DNA of 64,000 nucleotides from Pseudoalteromonas rubra (lineage in GTDB: Bacteria; Pseudomonadota; Gammaproteobacteria; Enterobacterales; Alteromonadaceae). The notes beneath the pieces are model-generated. The model saw nothing but the letters and a program-made list of their open reading frames with translations, had not been told where the DNA came from and did no database searches. The position numbers were made by a program, and so were the translations under genes. The stretch covers positions 1,396,501 to 1,460,500 of the forward strand of contig NZ_CP045429.1 in the NCBI RefSeq assembly GCF_005886805.2, written 5' to 3'. Positions 45,385 to 54,209 of the stretch are shown piece by piece (the stretch's first letter is position 1; each line of letters starts with the position of its first letter).

Positions 45385-47354
45385 TACAGAATGTGCTCCT
45401 CGTTGGTGTCTTCACCGCTGTCTGGGGTTGCAGACGCGAGCTGGTCTAACAGCGCATGAGGATCCTCAAGCTGCTGCAATAAAGTGGTAATGTCGATGAA
45501 CTCAAACAAGATCCCCGCAACAGAGAAAGGTTCGCCTATGGTACTGCTTACCTGACTGGCTGACAGCGAGCGAATATTCAAAATATAGGTATCGTTACCA
45601 AGGGTGGCGGGCAAAAATAGCTCGCCTTGTTGTAGGGTTAAATAGCGCAATTTGCCTTTTAGTTTTTCTTTTGACATCGGGGTGATTTTATCCAGCAGAT
45701 CTAATGCTGTCATCTCGAACAGGGCCAGATGATGCTTTTTAGCCAATTGTTCCAGCGGCTGGTTAGTTTGAACTACCTGGCCAAACAAATTAAACAACAC
45801 CGCGGCGGTTCGGATCTGATTGAACACTTGCTCGAGCGTGGATAATTTCTGTTCCATTTCGCCAATGGCTGATTTTACTTTCTGGCTGAGTGGTTTCTCC
45901 AGTGTCAGCGTTAGTGCCCGGGTTAATGGGCTCAGCGATGCCCGTTGCTGGTTTTGCAGCATTCTGTAATGGAACAATAGCTCGCCAATCTGGCTAGCAA
46001 ACCGATTGACATTTTTAACAAAGGCCTTTTCATCAAATTGTTCGTTGGGTATCACTGTCATAGCCCAAAAGCCGCGGACATCTCCCGCATACATCAAAGG
46101 CACAACAAACTGGCGCTCCAGCTCCTGAAGGCCACTGAAAAAGGGTCGACCCGTTTGTACCGCACCAAACGCTTTGATGGCATCAGAGTAGGGAGGACGT
46201 TGGTAATCCCGGCGCTGTTCAACAATGTCTTCAATATGACAGTTAATGGCACGGATCTCTTCGAGTCGATGATCACCTTCAAGACGCGCCAGAAAAATTG
46301 AACGATTAAGGGCAAGTTGTTGATTAACGAGTGTAATTATGGCGTCCCAGGGAGTGCTCTCTGTGCTGAACGAGCGGGGCAGGTAGCGCCCCATCATACG
46401 TTGATGGACATTGGCAATAAGCTCTAGCAGCTCATTCTCCTCAAGCCATTTGCGCGAGAAGAACACCCACAACATAGTCATCACATTGATCACCAATAGT
46501 TGACCAATAGGCAGCAGGTAATGCAGCGATAACATTACCACATAGCTGCTCAGTAGGCCGACAACGGATAAGCTGACCGCGATAATGATGCTCAGGGTAA
46601 GCGTATTTTTTTGATAAATAATGAGTAGTAAGGCTAACAAGCTCAGTTGCAAAGCAATAGACTGCCATTGCGCCAAGCGGGTGACTAATTGCCCCTTCTC
46701 CAGGCTATCAGCGACATAGGCATGCAGATAAACCGGATTACTGACACCACGTAATTTAGGCGCGCGTAGCGGTACGCTGAAGCCTAACTGTTGCTGGGCG
46801 ATTAACACGACTTTGCCTTCCAGCTGACTGGGTAGCACATCTCCTTCGAGTAATCGGGTACTCGAAAATTTGGGTAAGGCACTGAGGGAAAGCGCAAAGT
46901 TGATTAGTTTACCGATGTTAAGATGCTGCGGCCCATAGAGGCTTTCCCAAACATTCTGACATTGCCCTGCCGGTGCGCTGAGCACCATGTTGTAACCAAG
47001 CCAGGGTTGTACGGCTGGCAGGCAATAACGCGGATCGGCAAAGGGGAAGTACACGTTGGCAAAGGACATGCTGTGCTTAGAAGCAACATCAGACAGTACC
47101 ACGATGGCAGCCACATCCTGTTTGAGCAATTGACTGATCAGATCGGATTGTTGCTGTTGTAAGTGCGCCGATTCGATCACTACAACCTCACTGCTTTGTT
47201 GCTCAAACAGTTGATTAAACTGACTATATACATAGGCGTTCAGGCGTGCGAAAGAGCCGTGTACGGCAATCACCAAAACCACCAAAAATAGGAGTAAAAT
47301 CGACCAAAATGGCTTTTGCCGTTTGATCATAAAAACTTGTTGTTTGAGTGACAC
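45384..47354 (-). CDS. CHASE2-like sensor protein without a recognisable output enzyme
   Basis: The 656-residue product starts at a GTG with GGGGGG just upstream; a later ATG has no ribosome binding site. A first membrane segment (about 17-37) is followed by a periplasmic CHASE2-like domain, ending with the typical 'LEGKVVLIAQQQLGFSVPLR' and 'PVYLHAYVADSLEKGQLV', and three close membrane helices (about 228-300). The cytoplasmic part has a GAF-like region (about 330-490), a helical linker and a PAS-like region (about 530-640). No histidine kinase, GGDEF, EAL or cyclase motif is present. It may sense wall or polymer state and act directly on the synthase through protein contact. It sits directly before the PgsC-fusion gene. 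Confidence 0.7.
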   Translation of the reverse strand: MSLKQQVFMIKRQKPFWSILLLFLVVLVIAVHGSFARLNAYVYSQFNQLFEQQSSEVVVIESAHLQQQQSDLISQLLKQDVAAIVVLSDVASKHSMSFANVYFPFADPRYCLPAVQPWLGYNMVLSAPAGQCQNVWESLYGPQHLNIGKLINFALSLSALPKFSSTRLLEGDVLPSQLEGKVVLIAQQQLGFSVPLRAPKLRGVSNPVYLHAYVADSLEKGQLVTRLAQWQSIALQLSLLALLLIIYQKNTLTLSIIIAVSLSVVGLLSSYVVMLSLHYLLPIGQLLVINVMTMLWVFFSRKWLEENELLELIANVHQRMMGRYLPRSFSTESTPWDAIITLVNQQLALNRSIFLARLEGDHRLEEIRAINCHIEDIVEQRRDYQRPPYSDAIKAFGAVQTGRPFFSGLQELERQFVVPLMYAGDVRGFWAMTVIPNEQFDEKAFVKNVNRFASQIGELLFHYRMLQNQQRASLSPLTRALTLTLEKPLSQKVKSAIGEMEQKLSTLEQVFNQIRTAAVLFNLFGQVVQTNQPLEQLAKKHHLALFEMTALDLLDKITPMSKEKLKGKLRYLTLQQGELFLPATLGNDTYILNIRSLSASQVSSTIGEPFSVAGILFEFIDITTLLQQLEDPHALLDQLASATPDSGEDTNEEHIL

Positions 47355-47379
47355 ACGCCCCCCGAATTAGTATGGCTAA

Positions 47380-49593
47380 TTAGTTGTAAGCAGAAAAATG
47401 CAGTGTCACCGTGATGTCACTGCTCGTTTGTAGCATGAGAAAATCCATCCCATGCATACCTTCTGCTTGCCATAACCCATTGTTGAGACTAAGAGGTTTT
47501 TGCCAGGAGATCAATGCAAGTTGATCCAGCATCAGGGTTGCTTCGCCTTCTTTCGGCGGTGCGTGTTTGAATGCCAGTTTGACTGCACGAGCAGGCAGCA
47601 GCTCCGGCCCCAAAGTTTGGCTGTCATCTGGCAGAGTAATATCATGCCGAAAAGTCTGCCAATCATAGCTTCCTGATCCAATCAGGTTGACTTCTTCGCT
47701 GGAAAACTCCAGGTTGTCTTCAGCGGTGACTATGGTCAGTTCGGCGCTGACAGCGCCAGCATTGTCGCCTTTTGCATACCCAAACAAGCTCATGTCATGG
47801 TAGGCTTCAAGCGTTGATTCTGCAGGTGTAATGGGCATCGTTCGCAGCGTTTGTTTAAAAGGCATACGCAGGGGACGATTGTTAAACTGGGTGCGTGACA
47901 GACACATGCCCTGTAAACCTCGCATCGCGCCCGTCAGACAAGGGGTGATGTCATCGCTCTCATGTTCCCAGCGCGTCACTTCATTGGTGTCGTTGTCATT
48001 GTCCCAGTCTTCAAAGTCCCCAAACCACATTAAATCTCGGCCCAGTGTCATCTGAGGAGCACCTGTACTGCTAATTTTACTGACAAAGGCACTGCTTGGT
48101 GCATGTTCCCGAAAATCAATAATGTGGTCGCCAGCAGAGAGCGTCAAAGTCACGGTTTCGACCTCTTGCGGGCTGGGTGCGTTCTGAAAATAGACATCGC
48201 CAAAACCTGGGCCTGGAACAATCGCGACCTCTGAGCCTGAGAACTCAGCAAGTCGGCGGATCAGGTAATCACTTAAAAACCCACCGACCAGTTTGGGTTG
48301 ATAATCTTCCAGATAGACAGGATAGGCTTTGGCTGATTGTGTTTTCGGTGTCTGAGTAGGGTCGATACGAACGGAAACGGCGACCCCCAGCAAGGTTTCG
48401 TGGCGGTTTTGTTCAAAGACAAAATTCCCTAACCCAAGTAATGTGGGCACACCATTGTAAAGAGCAAAGCCCTGCGCAACATGCGGGTGGTGCGCGATCA
48501 TGAGATCTGGATCACGACGGCTGACAAACTCAAATCGGTTATCAATGTAGCGAGTTGGAGCATAAGAATATTCATCTCCCCCATGCAACTGGACAATGGC
48601 ATAATCACTGTTGTCTCTCGCTTGCTCGACGGCGGCTCTGAGCGTTGTACTGTCGGTCAGATCAGCAGCGCCCCCTTTATCGGCGGTGGCGATGTAAGTA
48701 ATAAGGTGGTCATCTCCAGTGATTGAGGTGGCTGAAACCAGGCCCAATGTGGTGCTTCCTACGTCCACCAGACGGGGGGCATAGGCTTCAGTGGCATCAT
48801 TACCGGCACCACTGTGGCTGAACCCGGCCTCCTCGACGAATTGTATGGTATCTTCCAGCCCTCGCTGCTGATAGTCAAATACGTGGTTATTACCCAGCGC
48901 AACATAGTCGATGCCAATTTCTGTCAGTCCTTGCAACGTTTCGGGCAAAGAGAAAAAAGCAAATTCTTTACTTGGGTGCACAGTCGTTGGTGTCGCCAGT
49001 ACCGGAGATTCGAGATTCACGGACGCAAAATCGGCACTTGCCATAATGGGTTTCACGAATTGCGTTAAGGCAATGGCACTGCTTGCGGCATTGGAAGGCC
49101 GAATAATGGCGTCTTCTACGTCGGGTACCAGATTGCCCATGGTTGTTAAAGAGGGATCCATATAGCGACGACCAAACATAGTGTCCCCACCAAACATCAA
49201 CTCACTGCTGGTGGCACTGACCTGCTTCAAACGCACGGCTAATGGGGTTTCTTGATAGTCACGGCTGTCAACGGTAATGACGGTCCGCTCATACCCTGAC
49301 TTAGTCAGGGTCAATGTCACCATCCCAGCATCAAGCTCAGTCAGAGTCAGTTGGCCTTGTTCGTCAGTACGGTACTGTTTACCTGAGAGTTGTACGGTGA
49401 CATCCGCCAGCACCGCGTCGTTCGCCCCCTGCAGTGCCAGGTTTAAACCTCGAGGCTGCGCTTGTTGTTCCTGTTGCTTTTGTTGCTCTTGTTGTTGTGC
49501 TTGTGTTGGGCCTGTCTCGTACGGGTCTTCCACCGAACAAGCACTCAGCAGGTATATGACTGGAACAAATGGAAGTAATTTGTAAATATTCAA
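47380..49593 (-). CDS. PgsA/CapA-type lipoprotein with extra N- and C-terminal domains
   Basis: The 737-residue protein begins at a TTG after AAGGGGCCACC; an in-frame stop three codons upstream leaves no earlier start. The lipobox LLSAC puts the lipid on Cys19. A Gln-rich linker (31-46) precedes a carboxypeptidase-regulatory-like beta domain (about 48-125). The CapA/PgsA domain, related to calcineurin-type metallophosphatases, covers about 131-420 with GGDTMFGR (135-142), NLES (193-196), GNNHVFD (234-240), 'QLHGGDEY' and 'IAHHPHVAQG'. CapA is needed for polyglutamate synthesis and transport. The last 300 residues are beta-rich and unassigned. It is the first gene of the operon, divergent from tyrR. 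Confidence 0.88.
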   Translation of the reverse strand: MNIYKLLPFVPVIYLLSACSVEDPYETGPTQAQQQEQQKQQEQQAQPRGLNLALQGANDAVLADVTVQLSGKQYRTDEQGQLTLTELDAGMVTLTLTKSGYERTVITVDSRDYQETPLAVRLKQVSATSSELMFGGDTMFGRRYMDPSLTTMGNLVPDVEDAIIRPSNAASSAIALTQFVKPIMASADFASVNLESPVLATPTTVHPSKEFAFFSLPETLQGLTEIGIDYVALGNNHVFDYQQRGLEDTIQFVEEAGFSHSGAGNDATEAYAPRLVDVGSTTLGLVSATSITGDDHLITYIATADKGGAADLTDSTTLRAAVEQARDNSDYAIVQLHGGDEYSYAPTRYIDNRFEFVSRRDPDLMIAHHPHVAQGFALYNGVPTLLGLGNFVFEQNRHETLLGVAVSVRIDPTQTPKTQSAKAYPVYLEDYQPKLVGGFLSDYLIRRLAEFSGSEVAIVPGPGFGDVYFQNAPSPQEVETVTLTLSAGDHIIDFREHAPSSAFVSKISSTGAPQMTLGRDLMWFGDFEDWDNDNDTNEVTRWEHESDDITPCLTGAMRGLQGMCLSRTQFNNRPLRMPFKQTLRTMPITPAESTLEAYHDMSLFGYAKGDNAGAVSAELTIVTAEDNLEFSSEEVNLIGSGSYDWQTFRHDITLPDDSQTLGPELLPARAVKLAFKHAPPKEGEATLMLDQLALISWQKPLSLNNGLWQAEGMHGMDFLMLQTSSDITVTLHFSAYN

Positions 49594-49767
49594 GGTGGCC
49601 CCTTAACCTGTACGGCTTAATAACTAGGTCTTTAGTATTATAAATTGATTGTTAACCTTACTGCAATCGTTAACTATTAATATTACGGCCTTTAAAGCCT
49701 GCATTTTACTGCTTACTTTATAGGAGTAAGAGATTATTTTTATTATAGTTGTTCTAATCAAAATCTC

Positions 49768-49785
49768 TGTCCAAAATTGTTTACG
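49768..49785. promoter_or_regulatory. Candidate TyrR box between tyrR and the polymer operon
   Basis: TGTCCAAAATTGTTTACG fits TGTAAA-N6-TTTACA at nine of twelve positions and keeps the essential G and C. It lies about 70 bases before tyrR and 175 bases before the divergent operon. Confidence 0.45.
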
Positions 49786-49855
49786 TTTTGCTAGTCTGGG
49801 GTCTATTCTTAGAGTATGATCCCGGCAAAAGGTAGAAAACCGTTTTGAGGAACAA

Positions 49856-51412
49856 ATGCGTTTAGAAATTCACTGTGCCGATCGGATCGGTATTGCGCAG
49901 GAAATTTTGAATATCCTGGTCAAGTACCGGGTTGACTTGAAAGGAATAGAAGTTGATTCCGTTAATTGCAGAATGTATGTGAGTTTCCCCCCCATAGAAT
50001 TTGAACAGTTTCAGAAAATCATGCCTGAGATTCGACTGATAGATGGGGTAGAGGATGTCAGAACAACCGCTTTTCTGCCTTCTGAGCGTGAGCATAATGA
50101 GCTTAACACCTTATTAAGTGCGCTTCCCGATGGTGTGATTTCCATTGACGCAAAGGGGTGGGTGCGCCATTGCAACGATGCCGCTTGCCGTGACTTGAAT
50201 CAGCCTGAGCCCGATATTATTGGCGCAAATATTAATAACCTGCTGAAAGGGTTTAATTTCACCCGCTGGTTGGAAGGCAAAGATGTGCTTGGCCAGACAA
50301 CGCGAGTGGAAGTCGGCGGGGAAGACTTTATTGCCGATATCTTGCCGATTTCTGTACCGCAAGGCCCTGAGGGTGATGTGCTTGCCGGCGCAGTGATTAA
50401 TATTAAATCACAAAGCCGCCTTGGTCAGCAGGTCAGTGCATTTCGTCGTTACGGTCAGGAAAGTTTTGCGGCGATCCACAGCCAAAGTACTGCTATGCGC
50501 CGTGTCGTGCGTGAAGCCCGTAAAATGGCTCAACTCGAAGCGCCGATATTAATTACCGGCGAAACCGGTACAGGTAAAGAGTTGCTGGCCCGCGCCTGCC
50601 ATTATGCTTCTAATCGTTCATTAAAACCTTTCATCGCGCTGTCGTGTGCTTCACTGCCTGACGACGTTGCAGAGTCTGAACTGTTTGGGTATGCCGGTTA
50701 TGAAGAAAACAGCGCGCCTAAACGTGGCGTTTTGGAGCAGGCAGACGGGGGAACTGTGTTCCTCGATGAAGTCGGGGAAATGTCAACTCAGTTGCAAACC
50801 AAATTACTACGCTTCTTGCAAGATGGTACATTCCGCAAAGTCGGCGATGAAAATGAAGTTAAGGTAAACGTGCGTATCATTGCGGCGACACAAAAGGACT
50901 TGCCTGCTATGGTTCAGGAAGGCAGTTTCCGTGAAGATCTCTATTATCGCATCAATGTGCTGACACTGGAGATTGCACCGCTACGAGATCGTAAAGCTGA
51001 TATCAAGTCGCTTGCAGAGCACTTTATTCAGAAGTATGCGCAGCAAAGTGGTCATGCGACACCGGCTCTGGATGAGGAATGTTTGCAATTCCTGGAGCAA
51101 TATCCCTGGCCTGGTAATGTCAGACAGCTCGAAAATGCCATTTATCGGGCTGTATCTATGCTGGACGACAACGAATTGCGCATTGAGCATTTGCAGCTTC
51201 CGACCTTTACCCATGACCTGGGCTATCTGGAGTCTGATTTTGAGGGGACGCTGGAGCAAGCTGTTAAACGGTTTGAAGCGACCTTATTAAGAAAGCTCTA
51301 CCCGGCTTATCCCAGCTCGCGTCAGCTCGCTAAGCGCCTGGGTTTGAGTCACACCGCGGTAGCAAACAAGCTGCGGGAGTACGGGATTAACCGTAAAACT
51401 GTCAAGGTATAA
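49856..51412 (+). CDS. tyrR: Transcriptional regulator TyrR
   Basis: This 518-residue regulator (513 in E. coli) controls aromatic amino acid transport and metabolism in response to tyrosine, phenylalanine and tryptophan. Domains in order: ACT (about 1-70), PAS (about 78-190), AAA+ sigma-54-type ATPase (about 205-430) with Walker A GETGTGKE and Walker B 'GTVFLDEVGEM', and a C-terminal helix-turn-helix ('SSRQLAKRLGLSHTAVANKL'). The GAFTGA loop that contacts sigma-54 is absent (YAGYEEN in its place), as in TyrR, so it acts with sigma-70. A GAGGAACAA leader precedes the ATG. A possible own operator lies upstream, and hppD in this window is a likely target. Confidence 0.95.
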   Translation: MRLEIHCADRIGIAQEILNILVKYRVDLKGIEVDSVNCRMYVSFPPIEFEQFQKIMPEIRLIDGVEDVRTTAFLPSEREHNELNTLLSALPDGVISIDAKGWVRHCNDAACRDLNQPEPDIIGANINNLLKGFNFTRWLEGKDVLGQTTRVEVGGEDFIADILPISVPQGPEGDVLAGAVINIKSQSRLGQQVSAFRRYGQESFAAIHSQSTAMRRVVREARKMAQLEAPILITGETGTGKELLARACHYASNRSLKPFIALSCASLPDDVAESELFGYAGYEENSAPKRGVLEQADGGTVFLDEVGEMSTQLQTKLLRFLQDGTFRKVGDENEVKVNVRIIAATQKDLPAMVQEGSFREDLYYRINVLTLEIAPLRDRKADIKSLAEHFIQKYAQQSGHATPALDEECLQFLEQYPWPGNVRQLENAIYRAVSMLDDNELRIEHLQLPTFTHDLGYLESDFEGTLEQAVKRFEATLLRKLYPAYPSSRQLAKRLGLSHTAVANKLREYGINRKTVKV

Positions 51413-51417
51413 CAAAA

Positions 51418-51442
51418 GGGGATGTCAACATCCCCATTTTTT
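51418..51442 (+). terminator. Rho-independent terminator after tyrR
   Basis: GGGGATG (51418-51424) pairs with CATCCCC (51429-51435) around a four-base loop, followed by A and six T residues. Confidence 0.92.
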
Positions 51443-51472
51443 GTTGGATCTTGCGTATAGCTAGTACACCGC

Positions 51473-51964
51473 TTATTGCTTAGTCCCCATGTTTTTGGTT
51501 ACGCCATCCAATTTAATATTTTCAATACCTTGCTCAGTAAATTCGACAGTGACGCTGAGGTTGTTGCGAACCAGGAAGTAATCTATGTCATTCAGGCGCA
51601 GCACATAGTCTCCTTTCACAGGACTTTTAAACTGCTTTTTGACGAGCTCAAGTTTATGATCACCAAGCTGCCAGCTGAACCCTTCAATAAAACCCGGGTT
51701 AAACTCCTGGATCCAGACTTTAGAATCATCTTTACTCAATGTGATAGCAATGGAATACGATTCTGGTAGCTGAGCCATATCATAGCTACGATCACCAATG
51801 CGAAACTTTTGTGCACCACTTTGCCAGCCGAAACCAAAGCTGAATTCTTTCTCTATACCGGTAGGGTAGGTCAGTTGCCCTGTACCGGGAAAATCAAAGT
51901 CAGCCCAGGCATGGCCAGCACTAAGAAAGATCAATAAATACGCAAGCTTGGTTATATATTTCAT
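51473..51964 (-). CDS. Secreted protein of unknown function
   Basis: The 163-residue product has a clear signal peptide ending HAWA. The mature part is beta-rich with aromatic residues ('FSFGFGWQSGAQKFRIGD', 'GFSWQLGDHKLELVKKQF') and no Cys. It could be a small periplasmic beta-sandwich. I do not recognise the family. It converges with tyrR across the terminator and is divergent from the thioesterase gene at 52115. Confidence 0.7.
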   Translation of the reverse strand: MKYITKLAYLLIFLSAGHAWADFDFPGTGQLTYPTGIEKEFSFGFGWQSGAQKFRIGDRSYDMAQLPESYSIAITLSKDDSKVWIQEFNPGFIEGFSWQLGDHKLELVKKQFKSPVKGDYVLRLNDIDYFLVRNNLSVTVEFTEQGIENIKLDGVTKNMGTKQ

Positions 51965-52114
51965 AAAGTTACACTCTTATAAGTCTTGCATAAAAGTTAA
52001 TGCACAAATGCTTTTTTCGCAAGTTGTACACTCATAAGAGGGGGGAATTCTTACTTGTTCTGAAGCCCGGCTATGCTAGACTCGGGTTTTATGTCAACTG
52101 GTTGGACCAACAAA

Positions 52115-52654
52115 ATGAATTTGTATTTTCGCCTACTATGGTTGTTCTGGCGGATCCGTCGGAATAAAGCGACACAACCCTTGCTCGATGTCATTGATAT
52201 TAATTTCAGAGCTTTGCCCAGTGACTGTGATATCAATTTACACCTGACGAATTCCCGTTATCTGGCCATGATGGATCTGGCGCGTACCTGGATGACCGAA
52301 CGCGTGGGATTGTTTGCAGCCATAATGAAACGTCGCTGGTTCCCGATTGTAAATGCGACAGCCATTACTTATATTCGTGATATCAAGCCATTACAAGAGT
52401 TTACGGTATCTACTAAGTTAGTCGGTTGGGATCACAAGTATTTTTATATAGAGCAAAGGTTTCACTCGGAGCGGGGGTTGCACGCCATTGCTTATGTCAG
52501 AGGCGTATTTAAAAGTCGCCAGGGCGTGATAAGCGTGGAAGAAATGCTGGAAGTTGCTGGATTTGACGGCGAAACACCTGTCTTACCAGAAGAAATAGTG
52601 CACTGGAAAGCCATGCTGGAGCAAAAGAAAGCACGTAACACTAAGGTAGCATAA
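52115..52654 (+). CDS. Hotdog-fold acyl-CoA thioesterase-like protein (4HBT/THEM6 type)
   Basis: The 179-residue product resembles 4-hydroxybenzoyl-CoA thioesterase-like hotdog proteins, in particular the group with an N-terminal hydrophobic stretch. The typical segment 'DCDINLHLTNSRYLAMMDLA' holds the catalytic Asp/Asn region at the start of the central helix. 'AITYIRDIKPLQEFTV' and 'YFYIEQRFHSE' are conserved strands. I preferred MNLYFRLL at 52115 over two earlier in-frame ATGs (52073 and 52091) because a GGA lies about nine bases before it and family members begin similarly. Substrate unknown. Single gene. Confidence 0.75.
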   Translation: MNLYFRLLWLFWRIRRNKATQPLLDVIDINFRALPSDCDINLHLTNSRYLAMMDLARTWMTERVGLFAAIMKRRWFPIVNATAITYIRDIKPLQEFTVSTKLVGWDHKYFYIEQRFHSERGLHAIAYVRGVFKSRQGVISVEEMLEVAGFDGETPVLPEEIVHWKAMLEQKKARNTKVA

Positions 52655-52701
52655 AGGGCCTGTGTAGTGGCCCCTGGGGATTGAGAAAGTAACTCTGTGG
52701 A

Positions 52702-52722
52702 GTGCCCACACTCTGTGGGCAC
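52702..52722. terminator. Hairpin between converging genes
   Basis: GTGCCCACA (52702-52710) pairs perfectly with TGTGGGCAC (52714-52722). There is no strong T-run, so termination is likely but not certain. Confidence 0.6.
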
Positions 52723-52731
52723 CTTAAACTG

Positions 52732-53406
52732 TTAAAACTTGTACTTCACACCAAACATTGCAACAATCGGGTCAAGCTCAACATCGGAAGTTAGTGCTTG
52801 CTTACCATCTGCGTAAACGGTTGCATCGGTATTGATGTCCATCTTAGAAACCATACCGTGCAGGCCCCACTTTTCATTCAGGTCGTAGTTGAAACCAACT
52901 TGCAGGGCTACGCCAAACGAGCTGTCCAGATCTACTTTAACATCGTCTGTGCCCAATACACCTTTAAGTGCAGCACTGGCTTCTTCGTCAAAGAATACGG
53001 TGTAGTTCAGACCAGCACCGATAAATGGGCGGAACTTGTCATTGGCACCAAAGAAGTGGTATTGCGCCAATAATGTTGGTGGTAAGTGCTTCACAGAAGC
53101 AATTTCTACGCCGCCTAATTGTGTACTAGGATTGCCTGGAATATAACCTTCACCTTCAACGGTATGAGAAAAAGGTGTGGCTGCAATTAGTTCAAAGACA
53201 ATATTGTCATTGTACTGATAGTCAAATGTAATACCCAATTGTGTATCTGAGTCCGCTACCAGACCCGCTGTTTTGATTTCGTTGAGCGCTGAGCCTGTGT
53301 CACTTGGATTAACGTTAATCGCACCTACATTCACACTGAACTGAGCCTGAGCCAGTGGTGCAGTTAACATAAGTGTAGATAGGATAGCTGCAGTAAGTTT
53401 TTTCAT
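52732..53406 (-). CDS. ompW: OmpW-family outer-membrane protein
   Basis: OmpW forms an eight-stranded outer-membrane barrel with a hydrophobic channel, used for small hydrophobic molecules. The 224-residue product has a signal peptide ending AQAQ, and the family segments 'DSDTQLGITFDYQYNDN', 'ATPFSHTVEGEG', 'HLPPTLLAQYHFFGANDKFR', 'FIGAGLNYTVFFDEE' and a C-terminal 'MFGVKYKF' ending in Phe. The ATG at 53404-53406 is preferred since AGGAG is six bases upstream; an ATG two codons earlier directly abuts that site. Single gene. Confidence 0.93.
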   Translation of the reverse strand: MKKLTAAILSTLMLTAPLAQAQFSVNVGAINVNPSDTGSALNEIKTAGLVADSDTQLGITFDYQYNDNIVFELIAATPFSHTVEGEGYIPGNPSTQLGGVEIASVKHLPPTLLAQYHFFGANDKFRPFIGAGLNYTVFFDEEASAALKGVLGTDDVKVDLDSSFGVALQVGFNYDLNEKWGLHGMVSKMDINTDATVYADGKQALTSDVELDPIVAMFGVKYKF

Positions 53407-53811
53407 TTTCATCTCCTGAACCTGTGCAAGGTAAATCTTTTTGTTGCAGCTATCATAGGGCGATGAGGCTTTTCAAAAGCTGTTCTAGATCAATATTCAA
53501 ATTGCGAATTTTCAGAAAAAATTGAAAATTTGATTTAGATTAAGTTTTGCCAGCCAAAACGGGAGGCTATGTGCAAAAAACAGCCATTCAATCGGAACTT
53601 GCGTGTTGTGTCTGATCTGAATACTTTATGGTATCGAGGTGAATGACAAGCACATTTCTAAAATCTGGACCAAGCTTTTTAAACCGTTTGTACTGAAAGA
53701 GAGTGAAAGAGTGGTTGAACAGCTACTGTCTTTGTGATTGAAAGGTGCGAAATTTAAGAGTAGATGTTTGCATGAGGGGGCAATAAATGCCCCTTCAGAT
53801 ACGATTGAGCA
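53407..53811. other. Gene-free interval
   Basis: This stretch holds the ompW promoter region. One frame (about 53618-53738) is open for some 36 codons without a good start or ribosome binding site. I see no repeat or RNA gene. Confidence 0.5.
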
Positions 53812-54120
53812 TTATTTCAGGTATGCGCCAGTAATACGCCCTTGATTATTTGGACTGTTAACACACTTATCAAAGATTACTTGTACTTTTCTGTCGGACA
53901 GCTGAGCGGCCATGAGTAGCGAGAAAATCGCATCATATTTTGGATGGTTGCCTTCAAGCAGATAACGAGAACCAGAACAACCAGTAGCTACCAAATCTAC
54001 ATAGGTTGCACCTGAAGTCATGCTATAAATGTGTAGGTTTTTTGGTACTGTAGGTGCCGTTGTGGCAGCGAATGTGCTAGAGGACAAAAATGTGGCGAGC
54101 GCAATAAGAGTTTTTTTCAT
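53812..54120 (-). CDS. Small secreted Cys-pair protein, distant relative of the island's domain one
   Basis: The 102-residue product (start after GGAAG, seven bases) has a signal peptide (...TFAA). The mature part has 'GCSGSRYLLEGNHPKYDAIF', 'SLLMAAQLSDRKVQVIFDKC' and 'NNQGRITGAYLK'. The order Cys, aromatic, hydrophobic helix, strand, Cys is the same as in domain one of the proteins at 2602-21521, so it may be the compact form of that fold. It stands alone, 32 kb from the island. Function unknown. Confidence 0.7.
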   Translation of the reverse strand: MKKTLIALATFLSSSTFAATTAPTVPKNLHIYSMTSGATYVDLVATGCSGSRYLLEGNHPKYDAIFSLLMAAQLSDRKVQVIFDKCVNSPNNQGRITGAYLK

Positions 54121-54209
54121 AATAAATTCTTCCAATGAAATTATAATAATGTTCCTTTATTGTACCCGAACACTGCCATTAGGTAAATGGTGGTAGGGCA
54201 AGTTGTTAT

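Noticed and set aside
49277-49585. Cys-rich 102-codon frame opposite the CapA-like gene
   Set aside because: The Cys run is the reverse strand of the Gln-rich linker of the CapA-like protein. It is a shadow.
49856-51412. Sigma-54-dependent activator reading of the AAA+ protein
   Set aside because: The GAFTGA loop is missing and an ACT domain is present at the start, so TyrR is the better call.
53618-53738. Short open frame upstream of the small Cys-pair gene, possibly a gene remnant
   Set aside because: No start codon with a ribosome binding site and no recognisable sequence.
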